From Coprinopsis marcescibilis (taxonomy: Eukaryota > Basidiomycota > Agaricomycetes > Agaricales > Psathyrellaceae), in NCBI GenBank assembly GCA_004369085.1, contig ML210150.1, positions 370,318-434,317 of the forward strand: a stretch of DNA of 64,000 nt, written 5' to 3'. The position numbers and the translations under genes are program-made. Below the pieces are notes generated by a model that did not search any database, was not told the DNA's origin, and worked only from the letters and a program-made list of their open reading frames with translations. This document shows, piece after piece, positions 34,786-44,586 of this stretch (its first letter is position 1; the number at the start of each line of letters is the position of its first letter).

Positions 34786-35536
34786 TAGAATCCTTGTTTG
34801 AGGAATCCAAAAGAACTAATTGGAGACAATCGAAGCACAGTTTTTCCTTCTGGGGTCTGGATCATGCTACAAACCACCGACCGACTGGTGCAATTTGCCA
34901 CACGTTGGAGTGGATAAAACTGTGATGCCAACCGAGGAACGGTCGAACACGGGATGCGTATATTTGTCACAATAGAACAAGGTAGCCGCCGTAGGAAGGA
35001 CATCCAAAGTCAGCACCCCGTCCGCAGCAACCAGTAAGCAGTGGCGGTTATGTAAATGGTGATAACCCAAGATTGTCGGGGAATCAACCGCGCGTTAGAG
35101 TTAAATTAAGGGCGTCAAAAGATACAAGGTGTGAGGCTTCTGTGATTGTGTCGAGATATGTCGTATAGATAAAGAGCAATCCGCAGCAACGCTATCCGGG
35201 ACAAGTAGAAAAGAACCGCGGTCATCCGTTTTTGGTGTTGTAAGGATCTAAACGACAATAGTTCCGGGAGAACCGTAGGGTTAAGCAGGGGCCAGAAGGT
35301 GGCGAGACAATGATAGCCAACACAAAGTTGGGAACAGCTAGGAATCGACAGAGATACCGCGTGAAGAATGATAGGATTTTATCGGGATACAGGACAGATT
35401 AGGTGGCATTGAATTTCGTTTGTGGCTTCCAAGTGTTGCCATGAGGTGAGCTGTCCATAAACGGAAGTTGGTTCTCACAGTGCTCTCTCTGATGGCAATG
35501 GGCCCCGACTCAGCGTCCTGCTCTGCACAGTCTACG
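34786..35536. other. Intergenic region URA3 to AP-1 sigma
   Basis: This 750 bp contains the URA3 3' region and the promoter of the AP-1 sigma gene. Frames on both strands are short and carry no family signal. No RNA gene is recognised. Confidence 0.4.
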
Positions 35537-36326
35537 ATGATCAACTACATTCTGCTCGTTTCTCGACAAGGTGCGCTTTGATCCAGAGGGCCATGCAGCA
35601 TTACCTATTCGCTCAGGCAAGGTCCGACTTGCTAAATGGTTCACAACGCTCCCGCCCAAGTCAAAGGCCAAGATCGTGAAGGATGTCACCCAGCTGGTGC
35701 TTGCACGAAGGACGAGGATGTGCAACGTTTTAGAATACAAAGGTATTTACGCTTACAGGCAGACTTGACGGAGTTTACAGCAGCTTTTTAACAGACAGCA
35801 AGGTTGTGTATCGACGATATGCCTCGCTATTCTTCGTTACCGGGATCAGCTCGAACGACAACGAGCTGATCACTCTAGAGATTATCCACCGCTATGTGGA
35901 AGTGCTTGACCGCTACTTTGGCAATGTCAGTTGGTTTCTGGAGGCTTCCGAGTTGAAGACGTGACACTGAGTTTGCATTGCATAGGTCTGCGAACTTGAT
36001 CTGTGAGTGTAGCGCACACAGGGGCTAACCAGAGTAGAGTCTCATGCGACTGCACAGGATCTTCAACTTCCAGAAAGCATTTGCGGTGGGTGAAAGGTGG
36101 ACATAGAAAAGAAAAGAAGCTGAGCGATATATCAGATTCTCGACGAGCTGATCATCTCTGGGGAACTGCAAGAATCGTCGAAGAAGTCTGTGCTCCGAGT
36201 AGTAGGTAACTCTGTGAACTGTTGGGGAAGAAGCTGACTAGGATTTAGGTGACACAGTCTGACAGTGTGGAAGAGCAAGAGAACTCTGAGGATGTGATAG
36301 CACGTCTAGGATCACGAGTGGGTTAG
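35537..36326 (+). CDS. APS1: Clathrin adaptor AP-1 complex, sigma subunit
   Basis: Seven exons (35537-35570, 35617-35742, 35795-35925, 35986-36002, 36058-36085, 36136-36201, 36249-36326) give 159 residues. Two exons are 17 and 28 nt. The joined protein begins [20 protein letters not shown], then [55 protein letters not shown] and [19 protein letters not shown]. This is the AP1S pattern, including VCELDLIFNF, which binds dileucine sorting signals together with the gamma subunit. It acts at trans-Golgi and endosome membranes. The donor of intron 6 is gtaggt at 36202; the overlapping gtaact would give an early stop, so I rejected it. Confidence 0.94.
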
Positions 36327-36781
36327 CAGTTCATATTTTGTTTGGTTGAGACACATTCGAAAATTATGCCAAGGTCCGATGATGTGATTCACAGACGGGT
36401 AATTAGGGCTAGGGCATTGGTGTTGTTGGAATCGGAGAAACGTGGGCTTTGATCGAGCTGGTTCGGCCGAGTTTAGATTTGTTGGATTTGTAGGGGATGT
36501 GTGTCGATTTCCAGTATTAGATTGAATAGACTTTAACGAGTGACAGGAACAAGGGCGAGATCTTGTCTTATTCCGCAGCTTAAGATAAGATCAGGAGGAC
36601 ATCCATCTACTGACCTTTCCATTTTGCTTATCGCACCAATCACAAGCCGAGTTTTTCACCCGAGTCACGGCAAGACAAACACGGGTCAACAAATTTAACT
36701 GCTCTATAAGTCTCCGGCTCGTCCATCTTCCATTCCACATTCCACATCGCCCATTTTATTTCTCCTCATCGTCTCTGGACA
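36327..36781. promoter_or_regulatory. Glutamine synthetase promoter with GATA and CCAAT elements
   Basis: The 455 bp before the glutamine synthetase start contain AGATAAG at 36583-36589, CTTATC (GATAAG on the other strand) at 36627-36632, CCAAT at 36636-36640 and a TATA-like TATAAG at 36705-36710, 77 nt from the ATG. GATA sites are the binding motif of AreA/Nit2-type nitrogen regulators in fungi. The left part is the 3' region of the AP-1 sigma gene. Confidence 0.5.
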
Positions 36782-38055
36782 ATGGCCCAACAGTACCACA
36801 ACGATCTCCTCGCCCCCTTCCTTGCTCTTCCCCAGGGCGAAAAGGTCCAGGCTGAGTGTCAGTCAATTGTCTTTCGCCAAATTTCTTTTTTCTCACACCC
36901 CCCATTTTAGACGTCTGGGTTGATGGAGATGGCGGCCTTCGTTCAAAGACCACCGTAATTATCTTTTATTGCCCTACCCCGTCCTGTTTCTTACGATTTG
37001 CCCTGCAGACCGTCAGCAAGAAGGTCACAGACATCGGACAGCTCAGGATTTGGGACTTTGACGGTTCCTCCACCAACCAGGCTCCTGGTCACGACTCAGA
37101 TGTCTACCTTCGTCCCGCTGCAATCTTCAAGGATCCTTTCCGTGGTGGCGACAACATTCTCGTCCTCGCAGAGACCTACAACAACGATGGAACCCCCAAC
37201 AGGACCAACTTCCGTCACCACGCCGCAAAGGTGATGGAGCAAGCCAAGGATGAGATCCCCTGGTTCGGTCTCGAGCAGGAGTACACCCTCTTTGACACCG
37301 ATGGCAATCCCTATGGCTGGCCCAAGGGCGGTTTCCCTGGTCCCCAGGGCCCCTACTACTGTGGTGCAGGTATGTCTGCTGCCGCTTTTCTGAAAATTGT
37401 CGTCTAATCGACCCGTTTAGGAACCGGCAAGGTTTTTGCCCGTGATCTCATCGAGGCCCACTATCGCGCCTGCCTCTACTCTGGCATCAACATTAGCGGA
37501 ATCAACGCAGAGGTTATGCCTTCTCAGTGGGAATTCCAAGTCGGCCCTTGCGAGGGAATCTCGATGGGTGACCACCTCTGGATGGCCCGCTACCTTTTGG
37601 TCCGCATTGCCGAGCAGTGGGGTGTCAAAGTTTCGTTCCACCCCAAACCCCTCACCGGCGACTGGAATGGCGCCGGCTGCCACACCAACTTCAGCACTCA
37701 AGCTATGCGAGATCCCGGAGGAATCAAAGCCATTGAAGCCGCCATCGAGAGGCTTGCCAAGCGCCACGACGAACACATTGCCGTCTATGGTGATGACAAT
37801 GAGTTGCGTCTCACTGGCCGCCACGAAACCGGGCACATTGGTGTCTTCAGCTCTGGCGTTGCTAACCGTGGCGCCTCAATTCGTATTCCTCGTCATGTTG
37901 CTGCTCAGGGTCACGGCTACCTCGAGGACCGACGACCGGCTTCCAACATTGGTATGTTTTCACCCTACGTCATAACATTTTTGGATTCTGATTTCTCTTT
38001 CACAGACCCCTACCGTGTCACCAGCATTATTGTCGAGACTGTCTGCCTCAACTAA
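36782..38055 (+). CDS. GLN1: Glutamine synthetase (type II, cytosolic)
   Basis: Five exons (36782-36857, 36911-36954, 37009-37369, 37421-37951, 38006-38055) give 353 residues, the standard fungal length. It opens with the beta-grasp domain ([14 protein letters not shown], then [20 protein letters not shown]). Catalytic landmarks are [13 protein letters not shown] (metal-binding Glu), [55 protein letters not shown] and [20 protein letters not shown], where the substrate Arg lies. It makes glutamine from glutamate, ammonia and ATP. Codon use is strongly biased to C-ending codons, as in highly expressed genes. Upstream GATA sites suggest nitrogen control. Confidence 0.97.
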
Positions 38056-38321
38056 GCAGTAATTCACTTGTATCATTATCACGCATTCATTGTTAGATTT
38101 ATTTCTCTTTCTCTACGAGTAATTCGCTTATGAAGTGGCAGCCCCTCGTCATTCGGAATTCTTCATCACCATGTAGTTCATCAATTGTTGGATAAAGGAC
38201 AAGCAGGTTGTTTTAATATAGTATGTAATACCACGCGATAGATTCTGCTTGATATCTGTGTTTGTCTTGTGATCGGAGTTGGAGTACCGATGCATGCCAC
38301 TCCTTCCGTCTACCGTTCATC

Positions 38322-39705
38322 ATGACGGAATACGACTTGCTATTTTCTCCGATCTCCACTGAGGAGGCCTCATCTTTCAAGCTCCTAGAGTTACCGCAAG
38401 AGCTTGCTTCCTTAATCGAGACCTCGATCAAGAACTCTGAACCGTTGAGGTGCGGACTCTTTTGTTTTCATTCCTGCAAGCCTCTGTCGAAACCCTTGAA
38501 CAGCTTTAATATCAAGGGCTCGGACGCGAAGGAGGACGCCGTTCTCTGTACACGCGACAAAACGTATACTATCCGATCTGTGGATCTCTCAAATTCCATT
38601 CTCGTTGTGACAGCCCCTGCGGACGCCCCGCATTCACTGGAGCTTGCAGGCAGGAACGATGTTGGGGTTATACGTGACCAAGTGTCAGAAATATTGGAGC
38701 TAACGCCAGTAGTGCCCAGAACACAAAAGCTTATGTCAAGGATACGAGCTCGGGAGTACGGCGAAGACCAAGAAGACGAGCAGGAGGACGGAGATTCCGT
38801 AGTATGCTTGGCAACGTGATTTTCTAAAATATCCCTCCGCCCTAACCCTCGCCATTAGGCCAGGTATACCTATGAACAAGCACGACAGGATATCCAAGCT
38901 AGCGATACGGAGCTAGACAATTGCCTCCAGCAAAAGAAGATTCTGATCATCAACCGTAAGCCCAGTGCCCGCCTGTCAGTGTGAACCGAGCGAGATTCAT
39001 ACGATACTTTAGGTGAACTACGGCCGATCGCCCCGTCCTACCTCCAAAATATTCTGGAACTTGTTCTGAACCTGCTGATATCCCTGTCGCAGCCATCCTC
39101 TGGTGCCTCGGTGGAAGAATTGACGTCTGCACTCTCTGATGACCATGAAATTTCGCGTGTGGTGTCTACCCAGGTCCTCAACTGGTTCGGCAACATTCAG
39201 GCCGGAAAGTGGATCATGAATGCGGACGAGATTATCAAGGAGCTTGGACTATCCATTTTACGGAAGCATAAAGACGAGCCAATCGCAAAAGATGTGTTTC
39301 TCGCACAGTGGAAAGAAACGGTTGGGGATTCATTTGCGGACAGGGTGTCCTTGGCTCTGATCAAAGTAAGGGTACCGTGTTTCATGCTCCGGAGTGGCGG
39401 AACGTTGAACCTCCTTTTCTTCCCCATTGCTTTAGGGAAACTACCTGGAGCATGCATCTCCTATCACAGGCGATGAGCCGAGGTTGGCCTACTTCCCATC
39501 CTCGGCGCTACCGTCCGACCCAGCCCCGCGCTTCGCAGATCTCTTCCTGACCCGCTCGCGTTGGAAAGGAGACGAGATAGCGGACTTCCTCAACGACATT
39601 GCTGTGAACTCCAAAGAGCGTGATAAATTACTGCTCAAGTACTGCCGTGCCATTTCAGAAGCAGGCGTCATATGGTACACGGCTCGAGCCCAATACAACG
39701 GCTAA
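38322..39705 (+). CDS. DCC1: Sister chromatid cohesion protein Dcc1
   Basis: Four exons (38322-38801, 38859-38955, 39013-39365, 39436-39705) encode 399 residues, near human DSCC1 at 393. Recognisable parts are the N-terminal FKLLELPQELASLIETS, DKTYTIRSVDLSNSILVV, TYEQARQDIQASDTELDNCL, and the winged-helix C-terminus with KDVFLAQWKETVGDSFADRV, GNYLEHASPITGDEPRLAYF and RSRWKGDEIADFLNDI. Dcc1 with Ctf8 and Ctf18 forms an alternative RFC clamp loader for PCNA, needed for cohesion and replication checkpoint. Converges on the DUF262 gene with about 110 bp between stop codons. Confidence 0.9.
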
Positions 39706-39815
39706 TTAGTATACATAAATAATTGAACAATGACCTGAACAATGCGTCGTCCGGTTCGTCGACCCGTCATAAGTGCATTCGCGGCTTGCCCCATCTCCCT
39801 TCAAAGCACTGCTTG

Positions 39816-41622
39816 TCAGCGTTTCCGAACTGGTGCTTTTTTCTTCGTGCTGGTGGATGGCCCGTCATCTTCATCCTCCTCCTCGTCACTTCCCAGTTTC
39901 CGTTTCTTATTGCTTTTGGCGGGTTTCTTCGTCGAGGGCTTCGGTTTCGACTTCAAGACGATGTCATCGGTAGGATCCTCTGTGAGGGTGTCGACATGGC
40001 CCCACAGACTTTTGCACACAACTGTGTTTGTCCGTACGTCGCGATACTCTTGTCGAATCGTCTTGCAAAGTGTATAGATTGCCTTTGCCTTGGAGGACCA
40101 CGACTTACGTTGCAGACGATACAGCAGAACACCTGGATAGGCGGTAAATATTCGAAAGGTCAAAAAATCACACAAAAGTACACACCGATGAATATGAACT
40201 CGACCGGTGCAATCCGCTTGGACTTTTGCAGCTGCAGTATGTCTTTATTGAATTTGGGCTCGGTAGCAAGGTAGTAAAGGTCGTCCAACACAGTATCGAC
40301 AGCCTCCTTGAACGTTTTCCTAGGAGTGTCCTCAGATGTGAGCCACGTGTCGATGACCACCGCGGTCGGTATCCGTTGCTCGTTTGGAAGGCCATCGCAA
40401 CAGTAGGCCAAAGACGCGATATTTTGAAAGTCCCGTGCACGTTTAGTGTCGAATTTCAGTACGGTATCTAGGCCGTCTTTGGTTCCAAGGTTGATGTGTT
40501 TCTTGCTCATGCGCCCTATCCACCTAAAGGAACGGGATTTAGAGATTTTGATGACTTCCACAGACACTTTGACCTACTCTGCACGAGGGGACGATATCGC
40601 TTGCAGTTTCTCTGTCGTGTATCATCAGCACTGGTGGATTTCAAACAGAAGCAGTGAAACAAAAGTACCTCCCGGTTGAAGTGCAACACCCATCTGAACG
40701 CGTTGGAAGATCTGTCGTTCGCTATCCTGGCTCAAGCCCCGGTACTCAACTGGGTTCATAAGGTTCAGGTCCCTTCTCGAGCACGAGAGTTCACTCACCA
40801 CATGTAAGCGTCCGCCGTCCAAATTCTTCCTTGAACTCATCGGGGATTTGTAAACGTGATTTAGATCCAGAAGTGTTGGGTGAGGTATACCACCAAAGTC
40901 TTTTGGTAACTGGGTTTTTATCTGTTGCCGTATGCGTGAAAAAAGGGAGACATCCAGTGGAAATCGCGAACTAACGTGGTATCTGGGTTTCCTCGTGAGC
41001 TTGAGTTGTTGAAAGGGTGGCACGAACTCACAGATCCATCCATAAACTTTACTATCGAGGTTAATCGCTGCGGAACGAGATTCGGCAATGTGAGTGGCTT
41101 TGCAAGCAGAAAGGGCTCGAGATATGGGAAAACCGCACCTGCTTCCCGTCAACACATATCATCACATCTTCCCCTAGATCTTGGTCGCGCCTCACAGCGA
41201 AAACGAGGGGTGGAATGAAATAGTTCCTGAATATAGAGTCGATTAACTTGGACTGCTTTGCTTGTGGCCAAACAGCCTCTGTATACCCAAACGTATGAGC
41301 ATCGTTCACGGTCCTCGCTGCAAAAGGTCGCTCACCTCGTTGGTATGGAGGATTCAGGTCGATGACCCCGTTGTGTATAAGTTCTGCAAATCGGGTTAAA
41401 CACCAGGGAGCCGCACAGTCGTCACCAAAGCTGACCATTAAGTTCTTGCATAGAGACATTTCGAGCATTGGCTGGTGCGACGGCGCCTTTGATCTTGAAG
41501 ACGAAAGGGTCGTCCTCCTCTTCGGAAAGCTCGTCCAACTCGTCGTCGTCGTACACCTCGTCTTCACCACTGTCGTGATCGACTGGTGACTCTTGTCGTG
41601 GCTGCGGTTTTCGAGGTGGCAT
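39816..41622 (-). CDS. Nuclear DUF262-domain protein (GmrSD/ParB-like fold)
   Basis: Ten exons (41622-41436, 41383-41336, 41278-41139, 41067-41032, 40982-40976, 40909-40799, 40749-40669, 40611-40578, 40523-40186, 40132-39816) give 432 residues. After an acidic N-terminus (DDDELDELSEEEDD) the DUF262 domain starts at NVSMQELNELIHNGVIDLNP, has AKQSKLIDSIFRNYFIPPLV, then the hallmark ICVDGKQRLTSIVKFMDG (DGQQR-type). Next come RQIFQRVQMGVALQPGEKLQ and a helical C-terminus. The last 55 residues are Lys-rich with KKRKLGSDEEEDEDD, a likely nuclear signal. In bacteria this domain is the NTP-using part of GmrSD restriction systems; in fungi its role is unknown. Exon 5 is 7 nt. Confidence 0.85.
40976..40982 (-). 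other. 7-nt internal microexon of the DUF262 gene
   Basis: The minus-strand bases ATACCAC lie between a cccag acceptor and a gttagt donor. They encode Ile-Pro plus the first base of Leu and are the only way I found to bridge the exon ending GATGGATCT to the exon beginning TTACCAAAAG in the correct frame. Confidence 0.6.
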
Positions 41623-41759
41623 TTATTTGTGATGTTGCGAGTGTTGTGAGTTCCAAATTGAACGCAGGTCGTGTCAAGTCAATAATGCGTGCCGCACACT
41701 CGGCAAGGTCGATCTGATGGCACCTTCCCAACACAATCTCAGAGCTTTGCCTCCTTCCA

Positions 41760-43284
41760 ATGTCATCCCTCGACCCAGAAACCACCAAAATACCTTTGCA
41801 ACACTTTCTCAAGCACCTGACAAATAACGGTGTCCCAGTTTCCAAAGCTATAGCAATTTCAGGCCAGATGTGCGTGACACTGGTACATTCCGAGTTCCTT
41901 GCTTAACACCGCAGTATAGCTACAAAACGCACTCCACTCCAGCGGACCTCCGATCTCTAAGTAACTTGACCCTGAATACGTTGGGTGTGAAAGATGCTGG
42001 AGACCGAAAGCTGGTCTTGTCTGCCTTTCGAAAGGCCGGTTTCACACCCAAGAAGGTCTCTTTGAAGAGGGTCCGGGAGGATAGTGTGGCCGACCCTCGG
42101 GCACCGTCATCCTCGAGCACACCAACACAGTCGGGAAACGCGCCATCGATAGGTGCAGTAGAAAGGATCGTAAGCCTCGGTTGCCCGGTCGAGCTGCAGC
42201 CGAATTCTCAGTTCGCATAGATTACCCCGCCCAGACGAAAACGAACCCGCGTTAAGAACGAATTCCTCCCAGAAGGTCCCTCGGACGAAGTCGAAGGCGC
42301 GGCTGTTGGGAATCTTGAATTCAACGAGATACTCGACGAGAAGGTATGTATGCGTTAGTGTCTTGTTATCCCTATTTAGACGTATCTCTAGGTGTTGTCT
42401 TCAAAGCATGTTGTCATAAACAGGGCGCCTGTTATGACTGCCTGGGCAGCAGTTGTCGCGGAGCACCTCAATTTCAAACGAGAGGAAGCATTGAGCATAG
42501 GTGAGACTACCCAGCTGCCTACCTTTGAACTGTCGACTGAACGACGACGAGCATCGGTCTATACCGAGATGAATGCCATTTCCAGAGGCGCGGCCATCGG
42601 TAAATACGACAAGAGCCAGGATCGTAGCATGGCTGTCTCGAAAGATGGTCCTCAACCATACGTCGAGCTAATGGGACGACGGTTCGTACCTTTTACGTTC
42701 CTCAAATTGTAAAGGGTCGTTTCAATCTCTCCCACAGGATGTAAGACTGCATTAACCCGATGTTCCAACTTTTGACCCATGGCTTTCTAGACCGTTGTAT
42801 CGAACTCAACATGAACAGTGGCGGGCTCTCTCCAAAAACTCTCCTGTTCCACCTATTACAGCGTTCAGCTATATTTCGCGCTCGTTCCGACAAACCACTT
42901 CCGCTGTAATGGGTGCTTTGAAACTTTTAGCAGAGAGCTACAGTCCAGAAGACCTGAACAAACAGGGGTACGCGCTGTATTGCGAATTCCGGCCAAACTC
43001 TGAAGAATGGGGGAAACGGGCGGAGTTATCCTGCTCCACGATTCTTTCCCTACGGAAAAAGAACACTGCAACGGGACCAGAATCAGAGCCAGACGCCTTC
43101 TCCATCAACCCCCGTCGTCAATCATGATGCGCAGGCTCCTTCAGGCAGAAGCCACGAGACAACTCCAAAGGCTGTATTCTCTTTGGAGGAGTTCGGAGCA
43201 GCGTTAGATGACGACCACACCTTTGACGAAGTGTCATTGGATTTTCCTCAAGGTCCGTCATCGCATGCACAAAATCTGGGATAA
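41760..43284 (+). CDS. Conserved fungal protein with SAM-like N-terminus, function unknown
   Basis: Exons 41760-41869, 41920-42169, 42221-42343, 42392-42500, 42552-42681 and 42791 onward are well supported. The N-terminal 75 residues (IPLQHFLKHLTNNGVPVSKA, YKTHSTPADLRSLSNLTLNT, DRKLVLSAFRKAGF) look like a SAM domain. A basic linker with PPRRKRTRVKNEF follows. The C-terminal domain has MTAWAAVVAEHLNFKREEAL, ASVYTEMNAISRGAA, RPLYRTQHEQWRALS and TAFSYISRSFRQTTSAVMGA. Past 43024 the frame must shift by +1 to reach the well-formed end (TPKAVFSLEEFGAALDDDH) stopping at 43284. Either a 37-nt intron 43025-43061 (392 residues) or a one-base indel in the AAAAA run at 43056-43060 explains this. Read straight, it would stop at 43127. 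Divergent from the DUF262 gene. Confidence 0.78.
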
Positions 43285-43390
43285 TCAATGCATTGTCTGC
43301 GTTGTGCTATGTCGATTGTCCGATGGTAGGCTCATACATGATGTACTCGAGTGATGGAATGTAATTATATTCGTTGCTAACTGTAACTCC

Positions 43391-44232
43391 TTACATCTTC
43401 GGATCGTCCCTCTTGTGATACTTGCGGCCTGGTCCGTTGAACCACCAGACTCCACCGTTAAGGTAGGTGGCATATGCGAGCCAGCCACAGTATGGCAACA
43501 AGAAGTAGGTAGCCTTTCCGCTCGTTGGGCGATCCAGCAATTTCTGGACAATGAATGATCAGAGGCCATTTTGGCTAATGACGCAATGCTCTTGCTCACC
43601 GTCATGTAACAAGTTGTGGCCGTCAAAAGGACACTGTCGACTAAAGCGAGTCCAGTCTGTCATCCTTGTGAGCAAGTTTGACCATCATGCATCAACCGGG
43701 CCACTTACATTGCGTGTTCCAAAGAAAATGGGACTCCACACACAGTTCAACCCGAGCTGGGCATAGTAAAGTGCTATGCCAAGATTCAAGTCGTCGCTGG
43801 GTCGCGACAATGAGCCTTTCACGTACAGATGCTAGCAAAGTTGGAGACGGGATCGTACCGAGTGTGTGGGAGCAGAGCAGCTTCGTCGAAGGCCTTCACT
43901 GCGACATGGGAGGCATATCCCATCGCTATAAACGTCATGAGAGCAAGCGATAGGCCTGGGCGGTATATACTTACAGAGATACAGCAGAGTCCAGACGTAT
44001 GGAAAGATTTCGCGAGGTGGTTTACCAGGAGGTGCATTGAGATCCTGTTTAATTTAGGATACACTGCAAAACGGCGGGTAATGGCTGAACATACATGGTA
44101 CCAATGACTGTTCGCAACTTTGGAGGCGGGAGGTGACCCGGATAAAAACCCCACCACAAGTGGAAGTCCAACCGCCGTGACTGGGTTTCTGGGAATAGCG
44201 AGAAGAATGTTGGGGATATAGATTCCAGCCAT
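43391..44232 (-). CDS. TspO/MBR-family membrane protein
   Basis: Six exons (44232-44095, 44044-43975, 43925-43859, 43796-43709, 43656-43600, 43543-43391) encode 190 residues. Family marks are IPRNPVTAVGLPLVVGFLSG in helix 1, DLNAPPGKPPREIFPYVWTL with the Pro-rich loop, LYLSMGYASHVAV, YYAQLGLNCVWSPIFFGTRN and PYCGWLAYATYLNGGVWWFN. The five-helix fold binds porphyrins and sterol-like ligands in other organisms; in eukaryotes it sits in the outer mitochondrial membrane or ER/Golgi. An in-frame ATG at 44310 would add 26 residues, but 44232 fits the usual start. The tRNA-Gln lies 144 bp upstream on the same strand. Confidence 0.92.
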
Positions 44233-44368
44233 TTCTAACAAATGAATGGAGGGCGTGTAACCAATCCAGGATTTGCGCTCGCCGTTCAAGTACTCGTTGG
44301 AAATTCGCATGATGTCATCGAGGCATTCTCTACGTCATCTGTGAGGAGGCCGCTTCGGAAAAGAACGC

Positions 44369-44372
44369 AAAA
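44369..44372 (-). terminator. RNA polymerase III terminator of tRNA-Gln
   Basis: Four T residues on the minus strand, 4 nt after the tRNA's discriminator base. Confidence 0.6.
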
Positions 44373-44376
44373 GGAA

Positions 44377-44448
44377 AGGCCTTGCCAGGACTCGAACCTG
44401 GGTTTCAAGAATCAGAATCTTGAGTGATAACCTCTACACTACAAAGCC
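44377..44448 (-). tRNA. tRNA-Gln(CUG): tRNA-Gln (anticodon CUG)
   Basis: The minus strand reads a complete cloverleaf. Acceptor stem GGCTTTG pairs with CAAGGCC (one G-T wobble). The anticodon stem CAAGA/TCTTG closes the loop TTCTGAT, giving CTG, which reads CAG. The T arm is CCAGG-TTCGAGT-CCTGG. No intron is present. The A box (TAGTGTAGAGG) and B box (GGTTCGAGTCC) are intact, and a TTTT terminator for RNA polymerase III lies at 44372-44369. CCA is not encoded. Confidence 0.96.
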
Positions 44449-44533
44449 GATGGATATGATGAGGGAGAGATTGCACGCGACGGGGTAGATAGATTTTGCT
44501 AATTCCGACGAGTCATTTCATCTTCCCCGTGCA

Positions 44534-44545
44534 GATAATATTATC
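44534..44545. promoter_or_regulatory. Palindromic GATA element before HIS4
   Basis: GATAATATTATC is a perfect 12-bp palindrome 41 nt upstream of the HIS4 ATG. About 20 nt further up, CGAGTCAT at 44509-44516 is one mismatch from the Gcn4/CPC1 site TGAGTCA. Either could take part in HIS4 control. Confidence 0.35.
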
Positions 44546-44586
44546 CGTATTGTGCAAAATTTCTCACCTTCCTGCTTGCTTTTGCG

